A DNA stretch of 64,000 bases from Triatoma infestans (taxonomy: Eukaryota; Arthropoda; Insecta; Hemiptera; Reduviidae), in NCBI GenBank assembly GCA_011037195.1, contig JAAEAF010000618.1:62001-126000 (forward strand), given 5' to 3'. This document shows, in pieces, positions 36,406 to 51,300 of the stretch. The notes under the pieces were generated by a model, which saw only the letters and a list, made by a program, of their open reading frames with translations, was not told the DNA's origin and searched no databases. Within the stretch, counting starts at the first letter, position 1. Each line of letters opens with the position of its first letter. The translations under genes were made by a program, and so were the position numbers.

Positions 36406-39288
36406 GTATACGAAATTTAAAGAAAATCATTGGAGTTGATTTTGAGAAAATCACAAAATAATCGCGCGCGGGGAGGGGTACCATTCAGTAGAGTCGTATA
36501 CTTCCAGTTGATGGATTTTGCCTGAAACCTTCTTTGCGACATTACTGAATGTTTTTGTATTCTGTTTTTGCGAATTTCTAGAAATAAGGCTACAATGATT
36601 TTTCTTGAAACTTTGCATAGCATCTATATAAATAAAAATTTTATCAGGGAAATAGATCTTATTAGACGTAATAGCAACGTTTATCTTCCCTTTAGAGTAC
36701 CACTTCAGTATAATATATGGTTCTACTATCTATATAGTATTGATATATATCAGAAGCATTGGTAGAATTCCCAAATTTGAAGAAAATCGATTAACCGGAA
36801 GTGCGGCTTTACAGAATAAGCTTTTGAGTTTTATGAAATTTTCTCGAAATCGACTATAACGATTTCCTTTAAACTTGGAATGCTAACCTATCAGTCTTTT
36901 ATATATAACGTTTTTTTGAAAAAAAAAAATTGTTTTAGTTATTCTCTGAATGTGAGGAGCCGTTAAAATTCAAAAATATTACTGGCGCTCTCTTCATTGT
37001 AATCATTCTCTACCAGTTCCCCCACCACCTCTATATTTATGTTAAGACTAATGGTCAAAATTTGAAATTTAATGAAAATGTTTCATTTTATATATTGATT
37101 GTTCCACACCAGATCTTTTTTTTTTCTTTTTTTACAAAAAATAGTGTTTCATAATTATGTTAAAATATTTAGTGCCCAACTTGGGTTATTCATTGAATTT
37201 ATCAAAATTTTCTTTATAAATAGACAATAATTTAAAATAAAGTAAATACTTTTGTAATATATATTTTGTGACAAGTTTATTTAAGATAAAGCTTATTATT
37301 ATGTAATTCTTTGTCTATTATAATTATTTATCTAGAAAGAGAGGTCTTCTACACCTGAAAAGTAAATGTTTGTATCTTATATTAAATGTTGAATTAAAAT
37401 ACTTATTTTTTAAAAAATTTTTTTAATGTATGTAAAAAATAGATATGATGTAAAAGATACAATAATTAATCTGATGTATTATTCAAATGAGATTATAAAC
37501 TCAAATCATTTGATATTCGGCTTTGGCGGGACAATATACATGGCTTGTGGGTGGCATTGTGTGACGTCCTTTGTTGATAGCAGCAATCTTGTCCACTTTT
37601 GGCTATTAATGTACCAGCAATGTTGTTGATGCAAATTGTTCAGGAAATACACAATCATGTCGCCAGGGGCATTAGGTTCTCCACTCTTCTCTTCTTTTTA
37701 AACTGAATGTCGCCAATAATAGTAAACCTTTTCTTTTGTTCTTACTATAATATTTTGTATACAATATAAAATATGGAAATCCAGAATGTCATATACATTT
37801 AAAATACAATAAACATTAATAAATAAAAAAAATGTTAGTTTTGTAACAAATTTAACAGTGATGCACTTTTTCTTTTTTAGAGAAGACAGGAAGCAAATCA
37901 TTAACAGAAAGGAATTGTTTACTTTATTTGATGAATTTTTGCATAATATTATTTTAGGTTAGCCATCATGCCATACATAAATTTACACAGTACTTCCATG
38001 CGCATAGAATTTCAATTACTTTGACTTGGGAGGCTAGACTGTATATTATGTGTGAATTCACGTTTTTTTCTTTAATACGCGAACTGGTTTGGGTACTCAG
38101 TCATTGCAACGATGCTACTTCTCTTAAGGACTACACGGTTTGTTTAGGCTGCCTATAAAGGCAACTCCAGCAATCTTAAACTTTCCTACGAAGAGCGTTT
38201 CTGCACTGAGGCGGACAGACATCTGAAAATCTTCCCAGGTGTTCCATCCATATATAGTCCAACATGATCAGTACTCTGCCTTGAGACTCAATAATAGTTA
38301 TAGCAAAAGCTAAAACTACAGTGATTAATCGATTGTGTAGAACAAATGGTAGCCTACTTGTATTGATATCACCAATATCCAATTTAATGCTTGGAAGGAA
38401 AACGACTTCTCCTGCCCCGATCACCAATCATATTTTGAACGCTAATATTCTATTGCAATTTGACTATTTTTAATCGTAATGTTTCACACTCACACGATTA
38501 TCTCCTATGAAATTCACATAACTTTGATTTATTTATTCATTTATTTACTATAAGTGCTCGTCCTCCTTCCCCCGGGCAGTTGCCGATGCGCGGGATTGCG
38601 CGACTGCACTTCCCCTCTGTTGTTTAATATTAATTTACTTACAATTATTTCGTTTAGCCATGTTTAGAATCTGTTACCTTGGCTTATAAATAGTATAAAA
38701 ATTGTCTAAAACTTGATTGGAATAAGGACTAATGACTATCCTCCTTATGGTACATCATTTAAAAGATCTCGTCAAAAGCAGCTAAACACACACGCACTAT
38801 ATGAATATAATTCAGAAAACCCATCACTGCTCCTACCATTCTCAAGAAAATTTTGTGTCAAATGGTGCAAACTGTTTGAAAATCCTTCTTCTTCTTTCCC
38901 TATCTCCTTTGTGCCGTGCGGCGTGGAGAAGCAGCCCCAATCCAGCCCTTCCATCGGTCCCTATCCTGCGCCATCCTTCTTATCCCCGTAAGAGATTCCC
39001 CTCTTACCTGGCCGAGTTTTTTAATATATTCTTCATACTTCAGTCGAGGTCTACCTCTTTCTTGGCACTATAATTCTTTGTAGGTGTTTAACTGTGTTCG
39101 GTGGTACATCCATGGGAGCATCGGAACTTTATACAACGACATTTTTGAAGAAAGCATAATCTCCGCCTCTCTGTATATCTAGATAGTAATGCAACCCGTG
39201 GGTTTTTTTTTATGGAGGAAATCGCATAAAACTGAAAAAAACGGTTTACAGTAAAGTATTATTTCCGGTTGGCTGATTTTGTTCAAAA

Positions 39289-39328
<40 letters not shown>

Positions 39329-42300
39329 ATATTCTAAAAATCACTTTTTCGGACTCAGAGGATCTCAAAACATGTATTTCCGGTGAAAACTCGATATCGA
39401 AAAATTGGCACGATCGCGATACTTCCTTACCAGTCAGTCATTGGAGAAACTTAAAATGAAAGGTTTTATATTAAGTCATAAGTTCTGCCAAATTTTAAGA
39501 AAAATTATTATCGATATTTTGGAGAATGTTGCTCCAAACTGAAAATCTTATTTTGAAAATTTTCACTTTCGGTTAACCGATTTTCTTAAAAATTTGTATT
39601 TATAAATCAAATTTAATTCTTATCTCCGACCTTAACAGAATATAAACACTGAAGTCCAAAATACTCGGACCCATAGTCGAGAATCTTAAACTTTATTACG
39701 TATCCAACTATACAATCCACACAGATCTGAAGATTCCTTTTGTCCAAGATTTTGCAAAGCTCCGATACAAGAAATTCTACAGCAGACTCCCCCTCATCCC
39801 AATCCTCTCGTCCAAACCCTCTCCTCCACCACAGGCAATCCTGCAAGGCAATTGAGACGTCGTTGACTCTGCGACCTTCTAGGTAACTAATGGTAATTGT
39901 CGCTGGATAACTACCATTCATGACCATCACGTCATTGTTATATCTCCACTTAGTTTATTGACTTGTGACATATTTATTTATGTAGTTATAAATATTCAAT
40001 AAACAATAAAAAAAAAAAAATTCTCATCTGTAATATATACTTAGTAGAATTGTACGATATTTTGAAATAGCATTTTCACAGGGGAGCTGAGGCTAGCGTC
40101 TCACTTTTTCCTGGAAAAACCTAACAGATCTAAGCGATAGTCCCGTTTGTCTGTGATTAAATTAAATATGTTGCTGAAATTCCAAATTCGAAGAAAATCG
40201 GATGACCGGAAGTGCGTTTTTAGTAAAAAGTAATTTTCAGTTTTCTCAGATTATCAGCTATCTTTGGCGATTATACAATTGTACCATCTAAACAAATTTA
40301 ATTAGAAATAAATAGATTGCCAAAATTCCAAATTTCAATAAAGGTGTCATATATGGGCGTGGGCCACATGATAATTCTAAATTTCTGATTAGCCTAGCAT
40401 ACACCCATATTTCACGCCTTCTCTTCTACACTGTGATTGGCTAATTATTTATAGTTAATTATTTTTATGAAATCTCTAGTTTAGAATTTTTTTTACTAAT
40501 TTTCCCAATATAAGTATTTTATAAATTATTAAATTCTGCAATAAAAATGTTTTATGAAAAAAAATGTAAAAAATAAAGTTATTTCTAACATAATATTTAT
40601 TGTTTTATGATATTAATGTGAGTTTTATTATTATTGTTATTGTTATTATTATTATTATTATTCACATACTCCGCGCATACCGCCAAAACAGGTGCCTATG
40701 GTCACTTGGCCTTACCTACATCGTAGGTAAGTTACCGTCCCTGCCACAGGGAGGTGGACCTCTACTTATCCGTCTAGTCCTTCTTATTACCGCAACTTCT
40801 CGAGCGAACTCCATAAAATTTTTGTAATTCTTAGCACTTTTTCTCAATTCTCTACAGTCTCCCGACCAGTTCTCTCCCCTACATATCAGCTTGAATTCCA
40901 TATGGATTCTTGCCTCATCGAGGAGAGGACACCGGAAGAGAACGTGATGCACCGTATCCCGTTTACCGTATTTGCAATTCGGGAATCTTTCAATCCCAGC
41001 TTGTCGAGCTTAGAATTGAACTCCCATGGCCCGTGATGCATTGCGTTACGGTTTGGGACAGCTCCAGCCATCGTATCGACAGTCTGTGATGCAGTTTTGG
41101 GAAGAACTCGTATGAGGTTCTCCCTTTCTCTGCTTCATCCCAGCGCCTCTGCCAATTCCCAATCTCGTACTCTCGGATCTTTTTTTTTACTAGAGCAGGA
41201 GCATCTGACTGGACAACTCCTGACCATCAAGGACAATCGTTCCTCGTTTCTTATGCTTATGGGTAAGAGCCCTCATCTCCGCGAGGAGATTGAGCGGCAA
41301 CGCCCTAGCGACCACCGGTGAGGAGACCGTGGAGGACGTCGCATAGGCCTTTGTTACAGAGCACAAAATGGCTCTTTACATCCGTAATAGAGTGCCGCTA
41401 TACGACCGCATGTCAAGCCTCCCAGCCCAACAGGCAGATGCGTTCGTTGCAACATTCACTATCACACCCCTATAAATGGTCAAAGCCACGCCAGTCTTCA
41501 GCCCCACTCACCACGGCTACTCTTTTGATTCCCAGGTTTCAAGTTGACACATCTGGAGGCAACCCGCTGAATATGGGGCTTAAAAGAAAGCTTCCAATCC
41601 AGCAGCACGCCCAGGTACCCAAACTGGGTTGCATGGACTATTCTTTGTTCGTCCACCCTAATCCAGGGAGGACAACTGGGATGAAGTTTGCCTTTCATAA
41701 GCATCACTTTAGACTTCTCAAACGAAATCTGAAGCTTCTCCCCTTGACACCAATTCTTTATTCGGGACACAACTGCGCTTGGACGCTCCTCTAACTCCCG
41801 ACGAGAATCCCCATGGACAGCTATTGCCAGTCGTCAGCGTATGCAACCGAATCACAATAATCCATATTCTCTATATGCTCAAGCAATTCATCCATAACTA
41901 GGTTCCACAGGAACGGGCCCTCCACCGAACCCTGCGGACAACCTTTGTTATTGGCCTTGAAATCTCGCCGGCGGGTGAGGTAGCTTTGAACTAATTTCAG
42001 AAGATATGGCGGACAATCTCTTCTTCTGAGTGACTCCAATACAGTCGGCCACCAAACATTGTCGAAGGCCCCAGCTATGTCCAGAAATTCTGTGAGGACA
42101 TACTTATGCCCACTGCCACGCACCAATTCAAGGATCTTAGATATCTTATCTGTCGTCGATCTTCCCGATACAAAACCGTACTGGCTGGGACTGAAACTGA
42201 TAAAGCTTTTTAATCTCATTATAATCAGTTTCTCCAGTAGTTTCCCAAAAACAGGCAGGAGTTTTATCAATCGATACGACTTTGCATTATCTATGGGCTT

Positions 42301-45300
42301 GTTCCACCTTATTCATCCCACAATCAGCATTTTCATTCCATTGTTGAAAAAGGAAGCAAAAGAGAATTGGGCAGAAATGGAAGATACAATGTAAGTCCGC
42401 CATTTTGTATTTTGCGGTTTATACTAATGGAACAGAATAAAATTGATGTTAAACACCCAAAAAGTGTCTCAAAGGAATTCACACCTTTGGTTAAAAAACT
42501 TTTCTTAGAGCTGGAGTTTGTAGCTTTTCTTTATATTGTCCTTAATTTTATGTATATGGATGGCGCAGTTCACAAAGTATTGAAAAAGTACTTTGAAGAC
42601 GGAAATCTGCGCAAGATCTAATTCAGTTAAAATCTAGTTTCTCGTAACAACATAAAGAAAGGAATCGAACTAATCATTAATTATAGAATTATAAATATTA
42701 TAATAATAGAATAATAAATTATAGAAACGTCATATATTAGAGTTCGAAAATGTGGAGACATTGTATGCATCCAGTCAGTAAATGGTACTTCCATTTGAGG
42801 AATTTTCACAGACAATTTACTACCGGATTCTATGGTGACACTAACGGAATAACAAATTGAACTTTCAGCGATTTTTTTTATTTTTGAGCTATGCTGTTCA
42901 CATACACCATTTTCTAATAACCACTTTTTTGGACTAAGGGAACCCCACAACATGTATTTCCGGTGTAAACTTTATATCGAAAATTTGACACGATTGCAAT
43001 ACTTCTTACTAAACAGTAAGAGAAAGTAAAAAAAAATCTGGTGTGAAACAATCCCACGACTCAATTAGATTTTTCGTAGAAATAATTAGCTATAAAAATT
43101 AGCCAATCACAGTGTAGAAGTGAAGGTGTCAAATGTGGGTGTGGTCCACATGATAATTCTAAATTTCTGATTGGCCTAGTACACACCCACATTTCACATC
43201 TTCTCTTTTACACTGTGATGGGCTAATTATTTACAGCTGATTATTTTTATGAAACTCTAGCTTAGAATTTTTTTAATAATTATTCCTCTATAGGTATTTT
43301 TATAAATTATCAAAAATGCAAAAAATCAAGTTATTTCTAACATAATATTTATTATCTGGTATTTTATTCGTCGGAGCATGCATATTGATTTTGTTTCTGA
43401 CAGGTTTCGGATTTTCATCCATCGTCAGAGCAAATTCACCAAGTTTGTATAAAGAATTCACTTCAACATAATGTTTGTGTACACTCACACTTGTTGGTTG
43501 TATGTTTATATGTTGTAGAGGTATGTTACGTGAAGCGAACTTGGTGAATTTGCTCTGACGATGGATGAAAATCCGAAACCAGTCAGGAACAAAATCAACA
43601 TGCATGTTACGACGGATAAAATACCAGATGTTATCCAGCATTGCGGACCCACCCACATTTTCAATAATATTTACTGTTTGTTAATAATACTATAAAGTAT
43701 TAATGTGAGCTATAAAGAAAAAACTCAGAATTTTCATTCCATTGATGCAAAAAAAACAAACAAAAGGGAATTAGGCGAAAATTCAAGATCATTATAAGTC
43801 CGCCATTTTGGTTTTGCCGTTTATATTAGTGGGACGGAATAAAATTTATGTTAAACACCCATAACATTTTCTCAAAGGAATTTACAACTTTTGCTTAAAA
43901 AACTTTTTTTTGTGCTGAATTTGTAGCTATTCATATATTGTCCTTAATTTTATAACGTGGCGCAGTCCACAAAGTATTGAATGAGTACTATACAGATGGA
44001 AATCTACGCATGAGAAATCGAACTAATTATTAGCGCAATTAAACAATTAAATTATGGAAAGTAGAATCGTTATTTATTTCGAAAATGTAGAGACTATATA
44101 ACTATGTAATTTGGAGTGAAAGAAAGTCTTGGCGAGTGTTTCACACCAGATTTTTCTCTTTTGACATCAGTACTGTTGCTATCTATCAATACTGTATGCG
44201 AGAAAATAATTGCACGACATTCTCTTTACTGGAATTATAACAGTTCTAACAGACAAACATTCTTAAAAGACGGAATTCTTAATAAATATTGAGTTCCCTT
44301 GTCCCCCACTAGGTGGACAGTGTACTTTACTGTTGAGCCATTATCCTTACCTAACCTAACGTCCTCAGCTCATCCACACTTCCGCTAGTGAATTTTTCCG
44401 GAAATATATTTCAAATAGATCAACAGGTGACCTAAACATTATAAAACCAATTTTGTGAGGAAAGCATAACTTTACTCCTCCCCCCCCCCAAACTCTCTTA
44501 AATGAATTTTCACGGAAAAAAGTGTCAAACAAAAGTGAGAGGCGTCTCTATTTTAGTTAGTAAACTGAATTTAATGAAACCCGTTTATGTGTTCCATAGA
44601 GATAATCGCAGAATGCGGAAAAAGCTGTTCAGTAAAAACACACTTCCGGTACACCGATTTATCTTCAAACTCGGAATTTTTACAACATATTTAATTCTAA
44701 TTAATATCATGTAGATGATAGAATCGTCTATAATTATAGTAACCTAAAATAGCATCAGCAGAAGAAAACGTAACCTCACCCCTCCACCGGAAATCCCCTT
44801 AAGTGAATTTTCCCGGAGAAAAGTGTCAATAAAAGTAATAGCTTTTTATATGTGTTGTTGGTATATCAAGTTTAAAAATAGCAAAAAACTGAAAAAAAAA
44901 AACATTTAATAAAATGGTATTTCCCGCCGAAGAATCATGACAGATTACTTCCTGTCAGATCCCATGATGATACCCAAACGGAATGTTGACTTTGAACTTT
45001 CTGCTATTTTTCGTTTTTGAGCTATGCTATTCATATATATACATACATACATAATACACACACACGCACACCCATATATATGTATATACTACAGTATACT
45101 ACACTGCATATAAAATACTACAGTATACATATACTACATACAGTGGCGGCTGGTGCATAAGCACTGCGACACTGCAGTACCCCCAGAAGAAAAAATATCA
45201 TTTATGATAAATTTCAAAATTTATCATAAATGATAATAATAACAGAACAATCTTTGCATAATTATTATTTAAATACCATTAATAAATCCGTTTTTAAAAA

Positions 45301-48300
45301 AGAATTATTTCGTCAGTAGCTTGCTTGGTGTTGACGCTGCCCAATTCGTAGTGTCAAAAAATGGTCATATTCGGTTATTTCCGACTAGCTTAGGAAAGCC
45401 TTGATAATGTGGCCCAAACTAGTGATTATTGTAGCTGCTCGCCGGGCAGCGTTGATAGTAATTGTGGGCGGATATTATAGTTATATTACGAAAAAAATTA
45501 TTGTTCGTTAAACGTTTAATTGTAAAATATTGTATTCAGTGATATTATTTTTTATAAAATAAAAGTATACATTAAAATAAATATTTTATAAGTTTATTCA
45601 AGATGGGATTTTTTTGTTGAATACTTGAAAAAAATTAAATTTTCTCAATTGACATTACCGAAAAAATTGAAATATAAAATAAAGGTCGTTCCGTTCCTAA
45701 CATTATAATTCAGCTAGTAGCAGTTAGTACATGATTTTTCAAATAACTAATTTTAATGAAAACGTTATTCAAAAATTTTGTGAAGCTAAAACTCGAAGAA
45801 TGAATTTTATATTCAAATCATTTAATTTTTTTTATATATTAGTTATTTGAGAAATCATATTTTTTGTACAACAGAAAATACCTTAAAAAATATCCATGTG
45901 TATTTATTTTCATTTAAATTGAGTTGTCTTTAGACTCAACTCAATTCAGCCCCCCCCCCCTGCAAGCTTCACGGGTTTCCAATTGGCATTATTTATTACG
46001 TACTAATATTTAATTTTTAATCATAATTTGTACTCAATTCTTTTTGTTATATTGCACGTGATACACATACTTCTATAACCATATAACCTCCCACATACAA
46101 TCAACCAGTGTGATGCGTGACAGAAACATTAACTTGAAGTCAACTCTCTACACGAAATAGAGAACCCAGAACTACCTACTTTACTGAAGAAGATAATTTC
46201 AATTCTTTTTTAAAGTTTCAATAAGACTCCATTATTCGCAGCAAGATTCAAGAATTGAATTGTTCTCTGTAGAGCAATAAATAAGAGTAATCTGAAAGAA
46301 ATACACTAATCGCAAAAAAAAAGAAATTTCATAGTTGAGTTCCAGAAAAGAGCCTTTTATATATTTAACTTTATCTTTAATTTTCAGATTGAAAAATCTA
46401 GTCGGCGAAAAAGTATACACCCGTTAAAGAAAGGAAAAATTATAAAATTTGGTTGGGTTGAAGGAGTATATGTAAGTAGTTGAAAGAAATAATTTAATAT
46501 ATTTATGAGTTTTTATCAACTGCGTTAAGATTGATAACATCGATATGTTATGTGATCTCTTTCAGATGAGATGTTTACTTAATATCTGGGGTGTTATGCT
46601 TTTTCTACGTTTATCATGGGTTATAGGACAAGCAGGAATAGGTAAGAATTAATATTAATAAAAATAATAATTTGGTTATTATTTTGAAAAAATATTAAGT
46701 GCCCAATTTAAAAAACAAATGCACATTTATTGTATGTTTTTTAAAAACAATTGTGTGCAATATACAAATCATTAAAATATTTTGGTAATGTTTAAGAAAA
46801 AAGTGCGTTAGAATGAACGACTTGTACATTTTTAAATTTATATGTACATTTAATAACAAATTTGAGTAGTTAAAGAAATAAATAAGCATTCTATTTGCAA
46901 GCTTAAATAATATATTATGAACAACTTAAAAAATACTTGCTCACTCTATGCGCTATTAATAAGTTACTTTCAATAAATACTGTGTACTCTAAAAAGACTT
47001 TGGCATTAAATTGATCATAACTATGAAATGAAAATATTTCTCCTCAAAATCGTAACATAAAATTTATTTTTCGCGCGCTTTTGTTTGATATGTAAGCAAT
47101 TCATTTAATGCTAATCATTTATCAATTGAAAAAAACTCATGGGGTTCACTAAACTTGGAAATAACTAATGGGGATTTTTCCCTATTTAAATTTAGGTAAA
47201 AGTCGGGAATAGGCCCTCCATACCCTAAAGTGGTCCCTAATAAAGCATTTTCCTGATGGTACGCAAAAATTATATTGATAATGGCAAAAAAAAGGGTTTC
47301 TTTTGCATCCTTTCATTTGAGGAATGCTATATTTCAATACGTATAGGTATATTAATAAACTTTATCCACAAAAATATTTTTTGAATAAAATTAATTAATA
47401 ATGAGAACAATGAATTATTGTATCAAAAGTCTAATTATATCTATCTTCATTTGAATCTGATTTTAAAAAACTAGGATCTATGAAACAAGCTCAAGGATCA
47501 CATTAAATTTATTGAAAGCTACATTGGACCATTTGCTTACAAGATGAATAACTGTTATTTTAAAGTTGATGAATAATTTTTTTTCTTTCATTAAAAGTTA
47601 ATGTTGGGTAACATTTTTTTAAATATTATTTTCTATTTGTGAAAAAAGAAACTGAAATAACTTGTAAAATCCAAAATAAGCCTATAAATGTCAAGATTTA
47701 TTTGATTCATCTGATTGTTTAACTAATCTATTATTTCTCTTATTTTTTAAAAATTTATGGATAAATGGGGGTAAGGGAAAGGGGCTACTCATAAATGTAA
47801 AGTCTAATCAAGGGGTATGGGAGAAAAAAATGGTTCGGAAACACTGCCCTAGCGCTTTGCATAGGTTTTTTTTGTAACCTGTAGCCATCACTTAAACCAC
47901 ATTTTATGCTTAATAAGGAAATAACATAAAAAGCATATTGTTATAATGTGTTCCCCCGTGCTCCCTTTTGCCCACGACCCCACCGATCTTACCTGGGGTG
48001 CTACGTTCCGGGACCTAAGAGAAACTGCTGTTGAAATGCCATAGAAGAAATAAGTATGAATATTAACTAATATTCATTGAAAAATGAACCTATTTTCAAA
48101 TAGAAAGGGCAAAAGAAATCATTAAGTCTTAGTTACATTCTAAGTTAAGGAGTAGCACAATAACATATTATCACAACTTTTAAGTTATTGGAAGTTATTT
48201 CATTAATTAATTATTTTTTAATTGTAAAATTTATTAAGTTAATTGCGTTATTTTTTATTTGAAATAAAGATATGTATTTAATGTTCTCTTTTTAGCTGTT

Positions 48301-51300
48301 TAATGCACAAACGTAATACTTGCAACAAATAAAATGATGCTTAATATAATTTTTTTTATTTAACAAAAGGGATATAGTAGTATTTTAAGTTAAATCATAC
48401 ACGATTATTTTTAGTACTATCCATAAATATTTATAATTTTTTTTTTTATTATTTTACAGTGGAGGGAATCATAGTGATATGCCTATCAAATTTAGTAACG
48501 CTGGCTACCACCCTTTCTATGTCGGCTGTAAGCACCAATGGTATAATAGAAGGAGGTAGGCAATCATCTTATCGCCCATATATATTCCATTAACACCATT
48601 TTAGTCCTAAATTGAATCCGGAGCAAACCATTTGTTAAAATATATCGCATTTATATTTATTGGCTCAACATCCTCTTTAGAATAAAAAAAAAAAAAAATC
48701 TGGACGGAAACACCCATGGCAACTTTCTCTTTCTGCAATTTGTATAGTTCTGATTGGCGAATATTCTTTAAAAGCCGGCAATTTTACTAAATTGTCAGTA
48801 CCTTTAAGTAGTGGTGAAACCGTTCTTGTACTGATTTAGGTTTCACCCAAAGAAGCCAGAGTTCTCAATACCCCTTTCCCCAGAAGAACCCCTAAAATAA
48901 TTTTGTGCAAATAATTGTTTTTAATAAAAGCAATAGGTTCATATAACATAGTATATACTAAAATTAAATTAAACTTATGGCGCAACAGTCCATCATTATA
49001 TAAGCACAAACACACCCTTTTTGTCCAGTTTCCATTGACAGCACTCATTACAGAATCAGCGTGGATTTCTTTGCAGGCTTTAGAAATTCTTTTCTTTAAG
49101 TTCCTCTGCTGTGGTGACAGTGTTTAAGTTGCCGTAAACTTATTTTTTAGGTAAGAATAGGTCTTCCAAATCGCGGTTGATTTGGCTTTTTAAAGCCACT
49201 TCCTTTACAAATCTATGGATCTTGCTTGAGTAAAATAGCAAAAGATTATTTCAATAATCAATCAGTTAATTTAAATAAACTAAATAATAAAAGTTGTTTA
49301 TTAATAATCATTACTTATTTAGGTGGAATATACTATATGATCTCAAGATCACTTGGACCAGAATTTGGTGGAGCCATTGGTTTAATGTTTACAATAGCCA
49401 ATTCAGTTGCCGTTTCCATGTATATCGTTGGATTTTGTGAATCATTACAAGATTTAGTAAGAAGTTTTGGTGGAACGATATTGGACAATGGTACGAATGA
49501 TATCCGGGTAGTTGGTGTGGTCTCATTGGTTGGCATTCTAATATTGGCTTTCGTTGGAATGGATTGGGTCACTAGGGTAAATATTTTAAAGTTTTTTTTT
49601 TTTAATTTGATGTAAATCTGAACATCATCTAAGCTAAGTAATCAATTAAAAATATGCCATTTTCCAGAATGTACTATATATTCTAATATATTTGATAATT
49701 TAAAAGAAACTGGTGTGAAACACTCACACGATTTTCTCTTACTCTCGCTAGTACATTTCCCGGGAAAGTGATTCAAATAAAAGTGATAAATACTTATGTG
49801 TGCAGTGAGTATACGAAGATCAGTTCGCTAAAAAAATCCTCTTCGATTCAGGGAACCCCGAAACATGTATTTCCGTTGAAAACTCAATTTCGAAAATTTG
49901 ACATATCGCAATACTTCCTCTTATTAAGAGAGTAAGAGAAAGTAAAAATGCAATTCGCAGCCGACAGTATACTAGGTCAGGTTGCACCTTCCATCAATAA
50001 TCAAACCCAGAACTACTTAAATCAAAGACAGTGTCAGTAAGTAATCTACGGAACCGTTGAACCTTAATTTGTTGCCCTAATTAATTGTACGTTGTAAAGT
50101 ATGGTGCACAACTTGATTTAGGTATAATATTATGTGGATCTGGTATAATAAGACGTCATAAACCTTGCTTAAATAAAGTTCATTATGCATTTTAAAAGTA
50201 ATAAGTCAAATATTATGTATTTCAGACGCAAATGTGTTTATTGATGGTGTTGATTGCATCGCAAATTGATTTTGTTATTGGAAGTATAATAGGACCTAAA
50301 ACCGCTTTGGAAGAGGCCAAAGGTTTTGTTGGATATAATGGTAAGTTTTATAGTAAGGTTATAAATAGAAAGTTTTTTTTATTTTCCTAATGAAAATGGT
50401 GTTATTATTTTTTTTAAATTCTTTTATTTTTTTTCAGCACAAGTATTTAAAGAAAACTTAAAAGCAAATTATAGGCATTTTGAAGGAGTAGAGCATGATT
50501 TCTTCTCAGTATTTTCCGTATTCTTTCCAGCGGTGACCGGTATTGTGGCTGGAGCTAATTTATCTGGAGATTTAAAAGTAATACTGAAATAATTTTTATA
50601 TTAATGATAATGAAAGTGGTTTGTCATTTTTTTCAAAAACATCTTTAATTTCAGGATCCCAGTGTGGCTATTCCGAAAGGCACTTTATTAGCAATAATTA
50701 CAACATTCTTATCATATATATCTTATGCATTTATGATGGGCGGATGTGTACTTCGAGATGCAAGCGGGAATGCATCACTATTGTACAATATGAGTTTCCA
50801 TGAGGCACCAATACCTGGAAGATGGGATTATTTAAAAGAATGTAATGATACTTGTAGATATGGTCTTCAAAATGATAATCAGGTTTGATGTAATTAAAAA
50901 AAATATATATATTTCTTTTTCTTTTTTTAAAGAAATAAACCATACGTGTAGATTTAAAAAGTATATAAAATAGAACAAAAAAATTAATTACAGGTAATGG
51001 AATTAGTATCCCTGTGGGGTCCTTTAATTTATGGAGGATGTTTTGCTGCAACATTATCCTCAGCAATAGCCAGTCTCGTAGGAGCTCCGCGAGTTTTACA
51101 GGTGCATTTAGAAAGATGAACATTTGTTTAGTACAAAAGTGTCTACAGTTATATTAAAATAGACTTTATTGTTTTTTATTTTAACAGGCATTAGCCAAGG
51201 ACAAGCTATATCCCTTCATTGGTTTCTTTTCTAAAGGATACGGTGCCAATAATGACCCTATCAGAGGTTATATCTGTGTATTTGTTATAGCATTTGGCTG

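Noticed and set aside
38176..38427. 83-codon minus-strand gene in NKCC intron 1
   Set aside because: No recognisable domain and an open frame also on the opposite strand; more likely unassigned mobile DNA.
42367..42621. 84-codon gene in repeat R-L
   Set aside because: The second copy at 43780-44010 has stops and indels in the same frame; there is no conservation of coding.
50731..51123. 130-codon minus-strand open frame in the NKCC locus
   Set aside because: Overlaps two confirmed NKCC exons and the intron between them; a shadow frame.
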